Shown here piece by piece: positions 57,061 through 58,932 of a stretch of DNA of 58,932 bases (the stretch's first letter is position 1; each line of letters begins with the position of its first letter). The position numbers and the translations under genes were made by a program. The notes beneath the pieces were generated by a model, which saw only the letters and a program-made list of their open reading frames with translations, searched no databases and was not told where the DNA came from. Location of the stretch: the NCBI GenBank assembly GCA_900542045.1, contig UQMI01000019.1, positions 1 to 58,932 of the forward strand, in the 5' to 3' direction. The DNA is from an uncultured Blautia sp. Lineage in GTDB: Bacteria; Bacillota; Clostridia; Lachnospirales; Lachnospiraceae.

Positions 57061-57927
57061 ATGACAAAAGAAGATTTTTTACAACTGACCAAACAAACAG
57101 TACTGCTGGACGGAGCCACCGGTTCAAACCTGATGCTGGCTGGCATGCCCAAAGGCGTCTGCACTGAGCAGTGGATCCTGGAACACAAAACTGTAATCCT
57201 GGAGCTGCAGAAAGCTTACGTGGACGCCGGATCCCGCATTCTCTATGCCCCAACTTTCGGGGCCAATCGCATCAGCCTTGCCATGCACGGTCTGGAAGAT
57301 CAGATTGGAACCATCAACCATACTCTGGTAGCCTATGCCCGGGAAGCAGCCGATGGCAGGGCGTACATTGCCGGTGATATTACCACCACCGGTCAGATGC
57401 ATTCCCAGTCCGGCGGCCTTTCTTATGAACAGATTTACGATGTCTACTGTGAACAGATCTCCCATCTGGTACAGGCCGGTGTAGATCTGCTGGTGGCAGA
57501 AACTATGATCAATATCGATGAAACGCTGGCCGCTGTGGATGCCGCCGCATCTGTCTGCGATCTTCCCGTTTTGTGTACCATGAGCGTAGAAGCCGATGGA
57601 AGCATTTTTTCCGGCGGCAATATCTTCGAGGGAGCTGCCGCTCTGGAAAGTGCCGGTGCCAGCGCTGTGGGCGTAAACTGTTCTCTCGGGCCGGATCAGC
57701 TGGAATCTGTGATCCGGAACCTTGCTGAACTTGTGCAGGTTCCTGTTATCGCCAAACCCAATGCCGGGATTCCCCGGATCAGTCCGGAGGGCATCGCCGT
57801 ATATGACATGGATGCCGTCACTTTTGCTTCTCATATGCAGACATTGATACAGGCTGGCGCCACACTTGTCGGCGGCTGCTGCGGGACTACCCCGGAATAT
57901 ATCAGCGAGATCAGAAAACATCTCTGA
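57061..57927 (+). CDS. homocysteine S-methyltransferase family protein
   Basis: This 288-aa protein is the zinc barrel of MetH/BHMT-type enzymes standing alone. LLDGATGSNLMLAGMP opens the barrel, and zinc ligands are Cys207 in GVNCSLGP and Cys273/Cys274 in VGGCCGTTPEYI. It transfers a methyl group to homocysteine from a donor such as S-methylmethionine, a corrinoid partner or a methylated substrate. The ATG at 57061 has AAAGGGG upstream. No cobalamin-binding domain or second domain is attached or adjacent. A link to the URO-D family proteins of the window is possible but unproven. Confidence 0.85.
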   Translation: MTKEDFLQLTKQTVLLDGATGSNLMLAGMPKGVCTEQWILEHKTVILELQKAYVDAGSRILYAPTFGANRISLAMHGLEDQIGTINHTLVAYAREAADGRAYIAGDITTTGQMHSQSGGLSYEQIYDVYCEQISHLVQAGVDLLVAETMINIDETLAAVDAAASVCDLPVLCTMSVEADGSIFSGGNIFEGAAALESAGASAVGVNCSLGPDQLESVIRNLAELVQVPVIAKPNAGIPRISPEGIAVYDMDAVTFASHMQTLIQAGATLVGGCCGTTPEYISEIRKHL

Positions 57928-57981
57928 ATTTTCCGGAAATACGGCCTTTTTCAAGTCCCACCCGTCAGTTTTTAAAAAATA

Positions 57982-58902
57982 CTATTTAACTTTTATGGCC
58001 TTTCGGGGACACATTTCCTGACAGCAGAAACACCGAATGCATTTCCGGTAATCGTATACGGGAACCTGCGTCTTTCCGTTGGCAAACCGCACAGCCTTTC
58101 CGTCAACCGGACAACTCTCCACACAGATCCCGCAGCGGACGCAAAGCTTCTCATCAATATACGGCTTTTTCTGAAACAGATTGAAAAAACGCGCAAACCG
58201 TTTCCAGCCTCCGCTGCCTTTTCTGCGGTCCACCGCAAAGTCTTCCCTGCCAAATCTGGAAACCGCCTCCTCCAGAGAGATCCGTTCAGTTCCGCAATAC
58301 AGCTCGATCTGTTCTGTCTGCATGACCCCCAGTCCCATCTTTTCTCCATGATAGTTGGTGGGAACCAGTTCCGGCTTCAGATGAATCAGATGACAGAAGA
58401 CTGTATCCAGCGCCACCGGATCCCGGCTCATCAGCAGGACCTTCATGGGCACCGGGTCTCCGGATCCCGGCCCATTTCCCTCCATGGCCATGATCCCGTC
58501 CATTAAATACAATCTGGGCCGCAGAAACAGGTTCAGATCCACCAGCATTCTGGCAAAGCTGTCTGCGCTTGGATACAGGGTATGCCCTTTTGCCTTATGC
58601 AATCCCCAGACACACCCGTACATATTCTTCACTGCTCCAGTGATCCGCTCCAGTGCATGAGTTTTCATTTTACAAACATTAATAATGGCGTCTGCCTCAC
58701 AGACTTCTCTGGCCAGCATAAATTCCCGGGCCTTTTTTCCATCTGGATAGTCTGCCCGCTTTCCTTCTGTAAAATCCACTGCCGGTATCTGATACTGTTC
58801 CATATAAGCATCCATACCCGTACCGGCTATCACCTTCCCTGTCTGGCCCAGGCCGCAGGAATCTCCCATACGCACATTAAAAAACAGGCTTCGCCTATTC
58901 AA
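57982..58902 (-). pseudogene. DUF362-ferredoxin protein, 5' end missing
   Basis: From about residue 12 the frame matches DUF362 (MGDSCGLGQTGKVIAGTG, IINVCKMKTHALERITGAVKNMYG, SRDPVALDTVFCHLI). It ends with two 4Fe-4S motifs, CVRCGICVESCP and CIRCFCCQEMCP. Family members begin about 80-100 residues earlier with a KPNLL-type segment; here the only start is a TTG at 58902, preceded in frame by a stop at 58889-58920 region upstream of the join. The lost end abuts a hairpin typical of transposon tips. It is either truncated or badly disrupted. It would have been a redox protein in Fe-S metabolism. Confidence 0.7.
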
Positions 58903-58932
58903 CTCCCCTGCCCCTCAATCATGAGGGGTTAG
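58903..58932. mobile_element. possible IS200/IS605-type element end
   Basis: CCCCTCA and TGAGGGG (58911-58928) form a perfect 7-bp hairpin with a 4-base loop directly where the DUF362 gene loses its 5' part. Single-strand transposons of the IS200/IS605 type carry such subterminal hairpins. The window ends 4 bases later, so nothing more can be seen. Confidence 0.35.

Overview
The window looks like chromosomal DNA of a Gram-positive gut-type Clostridia, most likely Lachnospiraceae. The grounds are strong AGGAGG-type ribosome binding sites, TTGACA/TATAAT promoters, and protein families common there: a YesM/YesN-type two-component pair, a GGGtGRT protein beside a NifU-like scaffold, a DUF6198/YczE membrane protein, QueH, DUF2325, a SufC-SufB pair without other Suf genes, and an RND pump with a long coiled-coil insertion. 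No rRNA, tRNA or CRISPR array was recognised.

Positions 1-2.9 kb are a decayed accessory zone: a small membrane protein, a chimeric pseudogene (unknown N-terminal piece, serine-recombinase core, tail of a CapF-type capsule enzyme), a DUF5710 protein and a second relic of the same N-terminal piece. Positions 3.0-6.0 kb hold the NifU-like/GGGtGRT pair and a secreted amidase. Positions 6.1-20.8 kb are one long minus-strand sugar or sugar-acid catabolic cluster. In transcription order it encodes a short-chain dehydrogenase, a zinc dehydrogenase, two ABC permeases, a uroporphyrinogen-decarboxylase-family protein, the sugar-binding lipoprotein, an enolase-superfamily dehydratase, a histidine kinase with its AraC-type regulator, a DapA-family aldolase, a xylulokinase-like kinase and a fucose/arabinose-isomerase-like enzyme. 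The genes fit uptake, oxidation, dehydration, retro-aldol cleavage and isomerase/kinase entry. The uroporphyrinogen-decarboxylase relative is the odd member.

Positions 21-31.6 kb are mosaic: a TetR regulator, a DUF362 protein, a lipoprotein remnant, a MarR-YczE operon, a truncated MFS gene fused in frame to an M20 hydrolase, a LysR gene, and an AbrB-PIN toxin-antitoxin island wedged between fragments of older genes, followed by a GntR-ABC exporter operon. Positions 31.7-35.7 kb carry a 58-residue cysteine-rich protein, an AI-2E family permease, a formate/nitrite transporter behind a ZTP riboswitch, and a degenerate nucleotidyltransferase-like protein next to TraX. Positions 35.9-43.4 kb hold a beta-helix acyltransferase-like protein and an RND pump - TetR - topoisomerase III operon.

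Positions 43.5-47.7 kb encode a sodium-pump decarboxylase beta subunit with a 42-residue partner behind a yybP-ykoY (manganese) riboswitch, then asd and argH. Positions 48-58.9 kb carry a second uroporphyrinogen-decarboxylase-family protein, a DUF2325 gene with two inverted-repeat operators, a ZIP transporter, queH, an ABC importer lacking a binding protein, a thioesterase, a Cro/LexA-like regulator with Cys in place of the catalytic Ser, a GNAT, sufCB, a homocysteine methyltransferase and a 5'-truncated DUF362-ferredoxin gene that stops at a transposon-like hairpin.

The strongest leads are the two riboswitches (44.9 kb and 34.4 kb), the uroporphyrinogen-decarboxylase homologue inside a sugar operon, and several gene junctions that record past rearrangements.
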